DNA of 64,000 nucleotides, taken from the NCBI GenBank assembly GCA_034769895.1, contig CM068371.1, positions 405,959,969-406,023,968 on the forward strand, in the 5' to 3' direction. The notes below the pieces were generated by a model. It saw only the letters and a list, made by a program, of their open reading frames with translations, had not been told where the DNA came from and did no database searches. The position numbers were made by a program, and so were the translations under genes. The stretch's first letter is position 1; every line of letters begins with the position of its first letter. Shown here piece after piece: positions 21,870 through 33,973 of the stretch. The stretch comes from Magicicada septendecula. Taxonomy: Eukaryota; Arthropoda; Insecta; Hemiptera; Cicadidae.

Positions 21870-24104
21870 TGTAACGATCCTCGTTTATAATGTGTTTTAT
21901 TTACTTATGTTATTAATGAATATATCTATTAGGTTGTTACAGCTGAAACCTCCTGAAAATATATTATTAGGCAAATATAATTATGATTATGTTCTTTTAA
22001 CTTATAATCGTACTACGATATAGGTTTAACTTAGTATTCAGTAGTTGGGCAATATCAACGATCTATATAAGGTATTGACTGAATGTATTGAGTATTCTTG
22101 TCAACCCTAGTCCCTCGATGTTAGAGAATTCTATTCAAATTTGGTACTGAAAACAAGCTAGTTCGGCAATCTCCCGTTCCACCAGCTGTAGGCAATTAGC
22201 GCTGTTATTTGTAATAAGCGTGCTTCTAGGTTAGCCGTTCATCGGGTTTGAATCAACCTTTTATTGTAAATTATTCCACCCACAACATATAGTATCTATT
22301 CTGCAATAACTTAAAACATTATCTAATACAATAAAAATCCTTTATTAATTTTATATGTTATTTCACAGTCACCGTTATCTCCAAAATAATAATATTATCA
22401 AATCGATTATACAAAAATATATCGATTGTCAATTGATCAAGTTCCTTTGACTTATACAAATTAAATATAACAATAAATATTTCTTATCCCAGGGTTCGTA
22501 AGATTCTTTGAACCATTAGTAAGGCCAGGTAAAATGCAAAATTAAGGTTACTCAAGTATTACAAAACAAAATTATTAACTCTAAATATATTGAATTTAAA
22601 ATAGGTTGTTTTTTAACGGGTTGGCAGAACTCAAACTGGCACTGGACGTCTGTAAACAGTGAAGATGTTCGGCTTAAGTTACGTTCATCCAGGAAAAATT
22701 GTTTTGGCCCTTAATAAAATTGATGGTGTAGTATCCAGGGAAGCTCTCAGGAACTCTTCTAACTGCTGTTCTTCTCCTACGATCTTGATAGTTGTCGATC
22801 ACGGTAGAATGAAAATAGTATTCCAGCTTCTTCTGCAAGTGAAGGTTAACTCTGCAAAACGAGGTCTTCGTATGTCTTCTCAATAATTCCGTTAGTTTCG
22901 GCCTTTATTTCTCTCAACTAATCTTCTGGTTATAGGAGAAGTCGGTTTAATACCGAATCCAGCGGAATTATTCTGGTGAATGAGGTGAGGGGTTTTCAAC
23001 TCTTTTAAATGTATTCAGTTATAATTTGGAAGTCTAATTGGTTTTATTACTCATCAGTATTATGATAGAATTAGGTTTCAAAAAGGGTTTTTTAATTTAG
23101 ATTCATATTTTCTTCAAAATTTATTATTCATTCCTTTAAATATATCTGCCCACCTCAACTCAATAGCTTGTAACAATCGGAACGAATGATTCAATATAAA
23201 CAACTCTTGTACATTTCAGTTGCCTTAACAACCACTTTTTCTGTCATTGGATGAAATTAGATATCCTAGAGCCAGAATTATAGAATATTACTACTCTTTT
23301 TCAATAAAATACTCCATGCTTGGAATAATACTAAATTACCTAAAATTCTCACCTAACCTTCCTTCTTAAACAGTATATGTTTTACTATAGTTTCATTGGA
23401 CTGGGCTTCTTAAAAAGGTATTAATTTCCTTTCACAAATATTAAATTTAGGCCTACAGGTTTTCTTACAACTGTTATAATATTGTTTGGTTTTTTAACTT
23501 AATTTTCTTTACCTGACCTACTGTACAATTAATTATTGGTTAATGGTTATTTACATTAATTTTAATTTCCTGGTTTTTACTTCATTACATTAATTAACTG
23601 GTCCTGGAACCCTTCATTAGTTTACAATATAATTATCAGAACTACTTGTCAAACCTTAAACACTGATTGCCCTCCTGGCCAAGTTTACAAACATTAATTA
23701 AAACAACTTCATTATTCAATTTTTAGACAATACTTAAAACTTAGTATAATGCCTAACACAGGAAACTATACTTGATTGCCTAAAGACAAATTTAACATAA
23801 ATATAAACATTATCATTGATGAAGTATTCCTATTAAACAACATTAGTTCACTCTTACCATACTCAAAACATAACATAAATATTCTGTGAACATTAACACG
23901 CTACAGTATAAAAACAAGCACAATTTATTATATTAACTATTAATTGGTATAGTATTTTATATTCAACATTAATTATTGCCTCTTTTGACTTGAGGTACTT
24001 CTCAGATGCATTAATTACTGAGCAACCTTAATTCGGGGTATGGTCCTTGACCATAGTTAATTCAATTTTTTATGTAACGTTGGGGACCTCAACTCTGTTA
24101 CGTT

Positions 24105-24107
<3 letters not shown>
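21870..24107 (-). repeat. Large minus-orientation LTR
   Basis: Plus-strand ends TGTAACGATCC...CTGTTACGTTACA, 2238 bp. The minus-strand start TGTAACGTAACAG fits the window's LTR group and the primer-binding region lies directly at its other end, so it is a 5' LTR of a minus element whose internal part is cut short. Short frames inside (for example 22659-22886) are not supported as genes. Followed by (TA)n at 24108-24147. Confidence 0.55.

Positions 24108-24147
<40 letters not shown>
24108..24147. repeat. (TA)n microsatellite
   Basis: About 40 bp of TA repeats directly at the boundary of the large LTR. Confidence 0.9.
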
Positions 24148-24810
24148 CACTGGTTTAATTTTTTATTACAGGTATTGTAATAAAAAATCTGTACCTACTG
24201 TTATTATATTTTTTTATTTACCAGTACATGTAAAGAAACTCTTTTTCTCAGGTTAATGATTATTAAGTTATTTTATCGTATTTACGATTATATCTATTAA
24301 TTTCTTTTCTTTAAACCAACCCAGATTCAGTTAATGGGTAGTACTTTGGTAATTAACCATGTAAAAAATAACTAACGTCTTAGTGTAACTTAACCGTCTC
24401 TGAATTCTTCTAGCTGCCACGGGTTCACTTCTGGTTGTTGTTTACCTTTCTTCAACAGCAATATTCAGCTTGGCAATCTGTTTCTTCACACGAATCTTTT
24501 ATTGCTCTTACCGCTGGATACCGCTCTCCAAGATTACTGCAACACCGATGTCTCCTTTGAACACTTAATTATTCGTTAGGGCCACTGAAACTCTTCTCCA
24601 GTCCAAGAGTTTCCTCTTCTGTCGTCGTTCTATTCAGGATATTGTTATATTTTTTGTATTATTATTTATTTATTCGATATTATAATCAAACTCTGGAATC
24701 ACTATTCAAAATCCTTTGCTTTATTTTCTTTTCCAAGTTACATTACTTTTATGATGTACAACAGTTATTATAATTTAATATTCTTAATGTGACTCTGATT
24801 GAGTTAAAAA

Positions 24811-25020
24811 TTAGACTCTATTTACATAATTCCTCTGTTTCATCTTTATAGTATTCAATATAAAATTAGACTACTCATGTTACTTTCCTTAGATATAAAT
24901 TTAGACTCATTTTACATAATTCCTCTCTTTCATCTTTATAGTATTTGGTATTAAATTAGACTAATTTTACATAATTCCTCTCTTTCATCTTTATAGTATT
25001 TGGTATTAAATTAGACTCAT
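24811..25020. repeat. Imperfect tandem repeat, unit about 55-60 bp
   Basis: Three to four units containing TTAGACT..TTTACATAATTCCTC and CATCTTTATAGTATT. The last two (24901-24955, 24956-25013) are almost identical. The rest of 24148-25684 is AT-rich and shows no gene. Confidence 0.75.
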
Positions 25021-25684
25021 TTTTTTTTCATCACTCTCCAAAACAATCTCTAACAATTTACAATTTTGCCACATTGATAATTCCCTACCTTCGTTACATC
25101 TTTTTATCATATACCTCTTAAAAACTTATATAACTTTTCTACTTCTTATTAAACATATTTATTTTATTTCTAATATTCTTAATTCTAGTTTGTATTTATA
25201 ATATGATAATTTTCTTACTATTTCCTCTTATTATAATATTCATTTCAAATTTCATATATTCTTTTCATAACATATATCTTTATACTGTTTTATCTCATAT
25301 AGGCATCTACCTCTATGTTGATGGGTGAGTCAATACAATGTTTTTGTTTACATTTTAAAACATATGTTCCAATTCTAATAAATTTATATATTTTTTCTTT
25401 TAAAACTTATTATTTTCCTCTTATGTACTGTGTTGCATTTTAACAGCAGTACAATATATCTGTAGTGATGAAGTATTTTTTTATTGATAATGTTTTGTAT
25501 TACCCAAAGATAGTAGTAGTAATCAACCATAGTAATGAGGGTATTAAATGTAAATTTTTTAGTGGAAATGTAAAATATAAAACCATTACTTTGGAAAAAA
25601 AAAAAAACACCAGTATGACTAACGGGAGTTAGTCGTACTGTAATGTCAGTAAGAGTTATGTCGTTATGTCGTACTGTATGGAGT

Positions 25685-25817
25685 ATGTCAGTTATAGTAA
25701 GAGTTTCCTGAGTGAAAACTGTGTAAGAAGTCAGTTTCATTCCATCCAGTCACACAAAGAATTACTGTGTATTTCTGTTTTTCATTTCCATTCTGTCCAA
25801 TTAAAAATGCATTTTTT
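25685..25817 (+). repeat. 133-bp direct repeat, left copy
   Basis: Appears identical to 27602-27734. The two copies exactly bracket the fragment of LTR element E. Confidence 0.85.
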
Positions 25818-27601
25818 AGTCGTAAAAAAACCAAATCAGTTGAGGATATGGAGTATTTAGTAAGGCCATTTATTGATGCTTTATTAATTGTGACAGGGTC
25901 TGGTAATACGGTGGTGGCGTACCTGTACTGGTCAGTGCATCAGGACAGGGGCGTCGAGTGCCTTTGTGGTTTTATGGTGTTGGGATCCTGAGGAAGGAAG
26001 TCCAATAATATCATGCAGGTGCAACCATGGTCACCGGACTAGGGGGGTAAGTTACCCATGATGTTAGTAAGAACTTAAGGGGGGTCGTGGCACCATATCC
26101 TTGCTGGTCCTCGTAGGTTTTAGGCAATGAGTTTTTATGCTTTGGCATAAAACCTCTCATTGGGGGGGGGGTTATTGTGACGGTACAAAAAAGGGTAGAT
26201 TTTGTTTTTTTATATTGAATATTTTTTATTAATTTATAACCAACCACGTTATTTAACACTTGTGGTAACAATCTGTAGCCGTGTCTGGGAGTACAAGGTA
26301 CGAATTGTGCAAATCTATTTTGAAATAGTCTGGGATCGTAGACAGCCCAACGTCGCGAGTGAATCATGAGCAGAGACTGTATGGTTGACACACAATACCG
26401 AAAACCGACCACGTGGTGAAGTCAAAGAAATTCCATAGTCAAGCTTCTAGAACATTTTCGATAGAAACAGCCAATTGGAGAAGGCGTTACAGAATCGATA
26501 TACGTTGGCGCGCAGCGGGGCCGACGCCCAATGCCTTGCATAGAGGCAACCACTCGGTCAATGCCAGCAGTTCATCTCGAGTAGTTGGAAATAATTCATC
26601 CGACAGTACAGTCGTAAGTTTAAAATTGTGGCCTCGGATCTCGGTAGACCAAAGCGAATATAGTAGTGGAGGTCTACCGAAACACGCGAAAATGTAAGAA
26701 GTAAGTGTGAACGATAAAATGAAAGTTTACGACGTTCGGGGTGAGAAGAAAGAATTAGAACAGTGTAGCGGTGACGACAGTGAAAGTGCTGTAAGAAAGA
26801 TGGCGGGATTGTGTGAATAGCACGTGAAGGTATCCTAGAAACAATCATTTTGATTAGCAGTTTTGAATATTTCAATAAATAAAGAGCTCATAAATAAAAC
26901 GGGGGGGGGGGGGATTAAAAATTGTACTGAGTAAGAGAGTGTATGAAAGTAGAAAGAACAATAAGAAACCCAAAGTACTGGTTTGTGGTTATAAGGTAAC
27001 AAGGGGGAATTTCTGAATGATGTAATTGTTAATCGTATTGTGTACTGAATTTAAGTAATAATACAAAGAAACTTTTGCTTAAAATAAAACAAGATTTGGT
27101 CTTATAGAAACATGTGTTAAGTGTATTTATTACACCACAACCATAACTTGAGTTCTGCATCAACAAATTCGTCTAAAAGAAAACTGAGAATTTCTTGATT
27201 TAAGGGCAGTTAAATATCTAAATTAATTAAGGGTAAGTATCATGGTTTCGATGTATAACCCAAAACATTGTGGCGACCTTTTGAGTGAGTTTGGAATCTT
27301 CTGGGGGGTTTTTATGTAAAAGGTAAGTTTATCGGAGTCAGAGCAAGTAGTAGAGTTTGGGTGAAGGAAGGGGTAAAAATGTAAGTATAGTTCCACGTAT
27401 GTTTCATTCGTAACCAAATACCCCACAGTATGATAGCAAGGTCGGTTTTTACCTTCTTCAAGAATTTTGTTATCTATTCCACTGTAGTGGTCCAGAAGAT
27501 TGTGTGTATAAGCATTTCATGTTTCAACATACTCTTTGCCCAATCTATGATCAAAGTGAAGCCCACTTAACTCTTTTCTGACACTAACAATCATATCTTT
27601 T
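25818..27601 (+). mobile_element. Element E: 3' internal fragment plus LTR
   Basis: Begins in the shared CCAAATCAGTTGAGGATATGG segment, carries the splice-bounded block (25897-26046, TGACAG before and GTAAGT after), the hairpin (26125-26162), a G-rich polypurine tract (26161-26171) and then an LTR starting TGTGACGGTAC at 26176. GAGCTC at about 26886 and a G run at 26900-26913 lie inside the LTR. The LTR end is not resolved; a GGTAAGT near 27339 suggests it extends to about 27.4 kb. Confidence 0.65.
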
Positions 27602-27734
27602 TATGTCAGTTATAGTAAGAGTTTCCTGAGTGAAAACTGTGTAAGAAGTCAGTTTCATTCCATCCAGTCACACAAAGAATTACTGTGTATTTCTGTTTTT
27701 CATTTCCATTCTGTCCAATTAAAAATGCATTTTT
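27602..27734 (+). repeat. 133-bp direct repeat, right copy
   Basis: Partner of 25685-25817. Far longer than any target-site duplication of an LTR element. Confidence 0.85.
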
Positions 27735-29624
27735 TGAACTGATTGAATGGTGTAATAGCTTTTCTTTCATTTTTCTCTAACATGTTTTAGAATTTTTACT
27801 AGACACATAAAATGTTTGCAACTGCTGAATTTCCAGTTTTAGCCTCTTAATGGTTTTTCTAAGATTTTGCTTGTAGTACATGAAAGATATTTTTATCAGT
27901 TTTTTTTATATTGTCTAATACAAACAACTAACAATCTGAAACGGAACTGGATAATTTTTTCTGAAGACCATACCCACAGAACAACTCAAACCACCAGGTC
28001 CATTCCTGGCCACAATCAGCTGATATATCGTCCAATTTACAAAATCTCTATAGGTGCAGTACCTCATAAACAGAAAAGTAATATGAGACCATACCAGCAG
28101 GATTTCCTTGGGGAAGGTTAGTTATTTGTAAATAAATCTACAAACATTAAAGTAAAAGGAACTTTTTATGTGTTATTTTCTTATAACCAAGGAAGTAAGT
28201 GTGGAAATATACGTGTTACATTATTAGATATGTAAAATTCAACGAATTCATGAAACAATAAAGACAGTAACTTACATTATACATTATAATTTAAATAAAA
28301 TAAACAGTACCAGGAAAATGGGTTAAACTACCTACCATCGTGTACAGATGCTGAGTGTTAGCTGTTTTGTACTTTTTTTTTCTTAGCGACTTCTTTTCTT
28401 TAAATACGAGCAACATATGTAATTAAATCAGTCTACTCATTTTTTCCATAGGAGTTAATCAGATTCTCAGAAAATTGGCATCAGAAGTACTCAGAACAAC
28501 CTTTTAAAATCTTGCTATAGATGCGCCAATACAAGACTGGTGAATCTTCATACAAATCAGTTCACTGACAGAGGCTGTGGAGTGCTTGTGAATGGCGTTT
28601 TGAAGATCACTTTCAGTCTATAAGTCTTCATATGTACAGAATATTGGATACATTTACAAATTTGTATTGTTCATTTGTGTTTGAAGTGGTAATAAAGTAC
28701 TTAATAAAAAAATGATTAATTACAGATTGAAAAGCCAGGCACAATAAACTATACGATTCTACTAGCACGCAGAAAACTGTTTATTTTTTTAAGCTGTTGT
28801 AGAATAAGTTACTGCATTCTGACTTGGATACTTTGTGGGTTGAATAAACACTCAAAGGCTAATAAACCTCTTTCCTACTTGCTAAAAGGATGGACCTTCA
28901 AAAATTAGTATAAAATTTTGAACCGTCCCCAACCACCATACAGTTAGCACAAAGCATTTTCGTAGTTGCAAGACAGCTGCAACCTACAACAGTTAAAAAT
29001 GTTTTAATTGAATAACTAATTAACTTAATATTTAATTCAGTATACATGACTCGTTATCAGCACTTTTTTTTAATTTTGACATTTGTTTCTTTATCTGTCT
29101 AGGAAATGTTCCCCCCGCAAAAAAAAAAAAAAATAAACCTCTTTGGTAGTTCCAGTGGACCACTCAATCCTCAAACATCTTATATCAGTTACAATACAAT
29201 TTATCTCTGCACAGTTCTAACAACTGAATCATTAAAAAAGAGAATTAATGGAAACAGGATATTACCACAAAATAAAAAAACCCTACAAAAACTAGTTTCA
29301 CAACATTAAGTTAAACACAACTTGGATTTTTTCCATGAAACAAATAGCACCTAAACTAAAGTAGTTCTTTTCAACTCAGAAGATGGTAATTGGTCCACCC
29401 GCGGAAAACCATAAATCCAGAAATACACCAACCTCAACATAAAATTCTCCCTGAAAAATACGCGGGTCAGTTAAAATAATACCTTACACACCCACACCTC
29501 AAACTAGATTCTTCTTTTGACATGTACATCAACAGACAGTTAACAAACAACCATGAACGTTTTGTAAAAAATATAAATGCATTAGTTTGTGTGACAGACA
29601 AAAGTGGTCAGATTTCTTTAATTT
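27735..29624. other. AT-rich interval with weak exon-like frames
   Basis: A plus-strand frame at about 27960-28121 (ending at a GAAG|GTTAGT-like donor) and another at 29126-29306 have less biased composition than most random frames here. I recognise neither and see no clear acceptors. Otherwise nothing supported. Confidence 0.2.
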
Positions 29625-29813
29625 TTAAGTTGTTATCACTGTCCTTTTTTTGTGTTTTGTACATTTCTGAATGACTGATGAACGTTTGTGACGATGAATT
29701 TGATAAGTCTGTTGGCTTTCCCTATAACAGTTTTTAAACACAATGATGCTTATCAACATAACCAGAGCTGCTGCTACAATATGTGCAAAATGTGACTGGA
29801 TACATGCAATCAT
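29625..29813 (-). CDS. Possible small membrane protein or terminal exon
   Basis: A 62-codon minus-strand frame from 29813 to 29625. It contains a hydrophobic stretch rich in Ala, Val, Leu and Ile (about residues 8-26), fitting one membrane span, then a basic tail rich in Lys, Arg, His and Thr. A TATCCAG on the minus strand just inside could be a splice acceptor, which would make this a last exon. It lies downstream of XAB2 on the same strand, beyond the pogo element. No family recognised; it may be chance. Confidence 0.2.
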   Translation of the reverse strand: MIACIQSHFAHIVAAALVMLISIIVFKNCYRESQQTYQIHRHKRSSVIQKCTKHKKRTVITT

Positions 29814-29976
29814 AGACTACCAATTCCTAGAGGTGTTCCTGACAATTCGACTAGACTATGCAAATGACGTTAATGTTTATTGTTTTGCTGCTGTTACTAT
29901 TTGTTTTGTTAGCAGTGATGCCAAAATTTTAAGTAAACAGTATTAAGTAGTGTGGAAAATAAAGATATAAGAAGTA

Positions 29977-31972
29977 CCGTATTGTTCCGAATACAACCCG
30001 CACCCCAAAAATTATCGTAGGTTAAAGGTTAAAAATTTGCAAAAAGTGTAAAGTCACCGTTTGAATAAAAATTACTAAATTTTATTAAGGTTACTAAATT
30101 TTATTAAGATTAAGAAAGAAACACCACGGTAAAGTACATTATTGTTACATCATTATTATTATTTACTAACCGTTTATAAAAATTACACTTTTTTATTGTT
30201 AAAAGTTATTTTATAGTAGTGTACAGTAGTTTATATTTTGTGCACTTTAAAATATTCCCATACTTAATCACTGTCACTGTCTTCAATTTCACTGTCACTT
30301 GTCCCTGAGACGGTCGCTTCGTCCTCTTCATAAATGACATTGTCTTCCATTCCATCCATACAGTTCGATTATGAATTCTGGTGGGATGCTTTCCCATGCA
30401 CTCTTAATCCAGTTGCATAGTTCTGTTACGGATGGTTTTTTGTTTTTCCTGTAGGAGTCAAAGGATGATTTCTTGCCACCAACCAATTATTATATAAACG
30501 CTGCAGGTTACCTTTAAAAGGTTTATTTACTACAACATCCATCACCTGCAACTGACTTGTCATTCCTCCAGGAATAAGGGCGATATCAGTGTTCATTTCT
30601 TCATAAAGACGCTTTTTTATTATTTCATCTGTAATGTGACCACAAAATGAATCTAGCACTAACAAACCGCATCGTTTTAATAATGCTCCTGGCCGTTTAT
30701 TCCATACACATTTTAACCAATCTACCGTAAGATCGTAAGTCATCCAACCTTTTTCGTGACAGTGAAAAATTATACCCGATGGTAACTTCTCTTTTGGCAT
30801 GGTTTTCCGTTTTAATATTACGTAAGGTGGAAGTTTTCGTTCATCGGCTAATGCAGCAAGCATTACAGTGACACGTAATTTTTCATTTCCTGTAGTCTTT
30901 ACTATTACAGATTTGGTTCCCTTTTGGTCCACCGTAAAGTTAGAGGACATGTCAAAAAATATGGGTGTTTCATCGGCATTTCCTATGTGTTCAAGTGAAT
31001 AATTATGCTTCTTGCATAAATTAATGACAAACCGCTGATACTGAAGGAGTTTTTCTTCGTAGTCACTCAGTAGTTTTTGCGCGAGTGATGTACGTCAAGC
31101 GCAAATTCATTTCGCTGCATCGTTTGTCTTATCCACCCGAAGCTGGCTTTGAAACTGGAGACTTTTAATTCTTCTGCGATTTCTAAAGCTTTTAATTTTA
31201 AAACATGTCTAGTGACAGGGAGTCCTTGCCTTCTTAAAAGCCGTATGTATTCACAGACGCTGGACTCTACTGCTACAAAACGCCCAACTTGAGGTCCCGT
31301 GAATGCTCGTCGTGCAGTATTTGCATTTAAAAGCTGTTCCTTCTGTTTTCTCCATCATCGAATACAGGATTCATCAATATCGAATTTACTTGCGGCTTCG
31401 TGAATGCATGTTTTTTCTGCATGTTGTATCACAATTAATGTATAATTCGCATCGTACGTATTACGTTTATTTTTTGGAATTTGATTTGACTGCGTGCCTT
31501 TAGTCTCCACAATATCACTCATATCGCAAACACACTACAAAAACGCCGAATGAAAACAGAGTACACATAAGCGATGTTGTCGCTGTCACAATAGAAAACC
31601 ACACTGTCAGTTTACCCAAATACTTTTAGAAACATTTACTCACACCCCCTCTACTCATCCTTTGTCTTACCGCCTACAGAAGGGTGCGAGCACGCGTGTG
31701 TGCACACGCATGTACACTTTTTCTTTGTATTCTTTGTTCAGTTTGTTGTTAAAACGTACGGTTGCAGTCATAAATCATAATGCCAGAGTTAACAACAGCC
31801 AGGCAAACTGCTGTTGCTTAGGCAGTAAACAAGTCATAGATACCGAAGAGTTTGTCCCACCAGAAGTCAGGTATAACTTTGAATTTCCTTAGCGCGCGAA
31901 TGCAAGCCGCAAGCCAAATTAGCGACCATGTTTTAAGGAGAAAAAGTGCAGCTTGTATTCGGAACAATACGG
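29977..31972 (-). mobile_element. Pogo/Tigger-like DNA transposon with TA target site
   Basis: Inverted ends CCGTATTGTTCCGAATACAA (29977 onward) and its reverse complement ending at 31972, with imperfect extension, flanked by TA on both sides (29975-29976, 31973-31974). About 2.0 kb, the typical size of a pogo-type element. It carries one decayed transposase gene on the minus strand. Frames at 31662-32151 fall in its end and flank and are not genes. Confidence 0.85.
30264..31522 (-). pseudogene. Pogo/Tigger-like transposase, decayed
   Basis: Starts Met-Ser-Asp-Ile-Val at 31522. The N-terminal DNA-binding region contains Ile-Asp-Glu-Ser-Cys-Ile-Arg followed by an in-frame TGA where a Trp-Arg-Lys continuation is expected. 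The central DDE_1 catalytic part is open at 30426-30950, including Val-Leu-Asp-Ser-Phe and Gly-Gly-Met-Thr-Ser-Gln-Leu-Gln. After a frameshift the reading resumes with Trp-Ile-Lys-Ser-Ala-Trp and ends in a short acidic Ser/Asp-rich tail at a TAA (30264). At least one nonsense codon and several frameshifts make it non-functional. Confidence 0.8.
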
Positions 31973-31974
31973 TA

Positions 31975-33893
31975 TATTCAAGGAGCGAGAAAGGTAAAAC
32001 TGAAAACATCCCAAGGGTGGCTCTGAATCTAACCTCAGTTTTTTATTTATATCTGCTGCCTTTCATCCTTTACATCACCAGTTCTCAACCAGGGAAGTGC
32101 ATCCCTCAAGAGAGTGTGAAAGGATTCCCCCAAGAGAGTGTGCTTCCTTAAGCATTCCATAAGCTTGTCAAAAAACAAAAGCAATAAAAAATTAACATTG
32201 TAGTACAAAGACAACTTTATAACTAATTTCAGGGAGACTACAACTTGCGTTTCAATATCTTCATACAAAAATATTTTTGAAATGTTCAAAAAATTCATTT
32301 ATTTAGAAATTCATTTTTTTTTATTTCTGTAAAATTGAATTTTTATATTTGGGCTACTATAATAAATATTTGTGAAAATACAAGCAATATAAAACAACAG
32401 TGAAGTTATGTATGTTTGGCCAATTCCTTACACCAGCCCCCCCCCTACACACACATACACAACTTTTATGGTATAATGGGAGGGGTTTTATATATGTACC
32501 AATTTAAAAGGGGGGCACAGATCTTGAATGGTCGAGAATCTCTGCTTTACATGTCTCCAGATTAAGGATCCCATAATGATTTCAATAAAAACGGGACATT
32601 TATAATTTTATAATCAGAAGATGTGGGTGTTATGTAAAAAGGCAAGACAGCCCAAAAATTATTAAAATGTGAATAAACCTACTATAATGAGAAAACTGTT
32701 GTTTCTGTTGTATTTTTAAGAGAAGTATTTGCATTAAAACAGTTTTTTGTCCACTATTCGGCTTTCCTGAAAAATCATTTACTTTTGTGTACTTATTTAA
32801 GTTTTTTTCTTCTGATATCTCTGAATAGTACTGTGCACATTTTGTGAATCTTAAAAATGTTTCCTGTGCACAGTATTATTCAGAGATATAGAAGACATAA
32901 AACTTAAATACATATTTGACATCAGTTTTCACTATAATCATGATTATTTTATTTTTACAATGTTGCATTACTCGCACGAACTCACCAAACTCAACTTCAT
33001 TTACTTGCTTCAGGTGTCTTTATAAAAATGCACACTTTCCATCTCAGTTCTCCTTTCAAACTCGCCCAGTCTATGCACTTAAAAGGTATAAGAAACGGCA
33101 GGCATTATGCATGAATATCTTTAATTGGACGTGTTACAGGAGGCATCGGTGTGGTATTAATTAAATTTGTCCTTTGTTAGATTAGTTTTTCTAGTTCTTG
33201 CAGCTGATTACTCATCACTCTTGTAACAAACTTCCGTATCTTCTTTTCAATGGATTTAAGAGTTTGTTGATTTCATTCTTAACCTTCGTGATCATTATGA
33301 CATGCTTCCTTGTGTGTGTGAGAAAGAGAGAGAGAGAGCCTGCACATGTGTATGTTGGAAACGACAATTGGCTGAAAAGAAAATGCAGGATTATTGAAAG
33401 TGGGTGAATTTCTGCAGACTAACATAACATTTAGCAAGTGTACCACTGACATTAAAAAAATGGGCCATTTGAAAGAAATTCACAATGGTGGAACCAAGTG
33501 AGTGTGGAGATCATATTCAGATTCAATTATAATATACTTCAATAATAGTGACACCATGTGCCGTCAGTTACTTTCATGTTCCCTTCACTCTCAGAAAGGT
33601 AGTCTTAATATGCAAATTTCATTTTCAATTTTATATTTTGAAAACTAACTGTTCCTCATAGTTCAGTCTCTCTCCCACCAGTAAGGTTCTTTAGAAATGA
33701 TATTACAAAACCAAAACAAAGAGCAAATATCAGTGAAATAAAATAAAGTGAGTTATAATTCAGTGAGTTATACTGAATTATAAATATCTTTTAATTTACT
33801 GTACATTGATATTGTGAAGAATACGATTAAAATTTATAAATCTACAAATAACAAATACAACAATAAAATAAAAAAATGAAGATTTTATACTAT
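31975..33893. other. XAB2 downstream region, no gene; foldback at 32789-32912
   Basis: AT-rich. An imperfect inverted repeat with arms of about 45-50 bp (about 32789-32839 and 32865-32912, around GTGCACA) may be a small foldback element. A (GA)n tract lies near 33326. The 3' untranslated part of XAB2 should lie just below 33894, but I could not fix a polyadenylation site. Confidence 0.4.
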
Positions 33894-33973
33894 TCAATCG
33901 GAGTCATCCATTTTTTTCTTCAAACTTCCAAATACTTCTGATGGTATCACTTGTTTCTCAACTGGCATGTCTT
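33894..33973 (-). CDS. XAB2: XAB2 (SYF1), last coding exon
   Basis: Acceptor TTTTCAG on the minus strand ends at 33974. With one base from the previous exon it reads Glu-Asp-Met-Pro-Val-Glu and then Pro-Ser-Glu-Val-Phe-Gly-Ser-Leu-Lys, ending Asp-Ser-Asp and TGA (33894-33896). Pro-x-x-Val-Phe-Gly-Ser-Leu-Lys is the hallmark C-terminus of XAB2. Phase 1 matches the upstream exon. Confidence 0.9.

Noticed and set aside
24811..25020. CRISPR-like array
   Set aside because: Units are direct tandem repeats without unique spacers, in a eukaryotic context.
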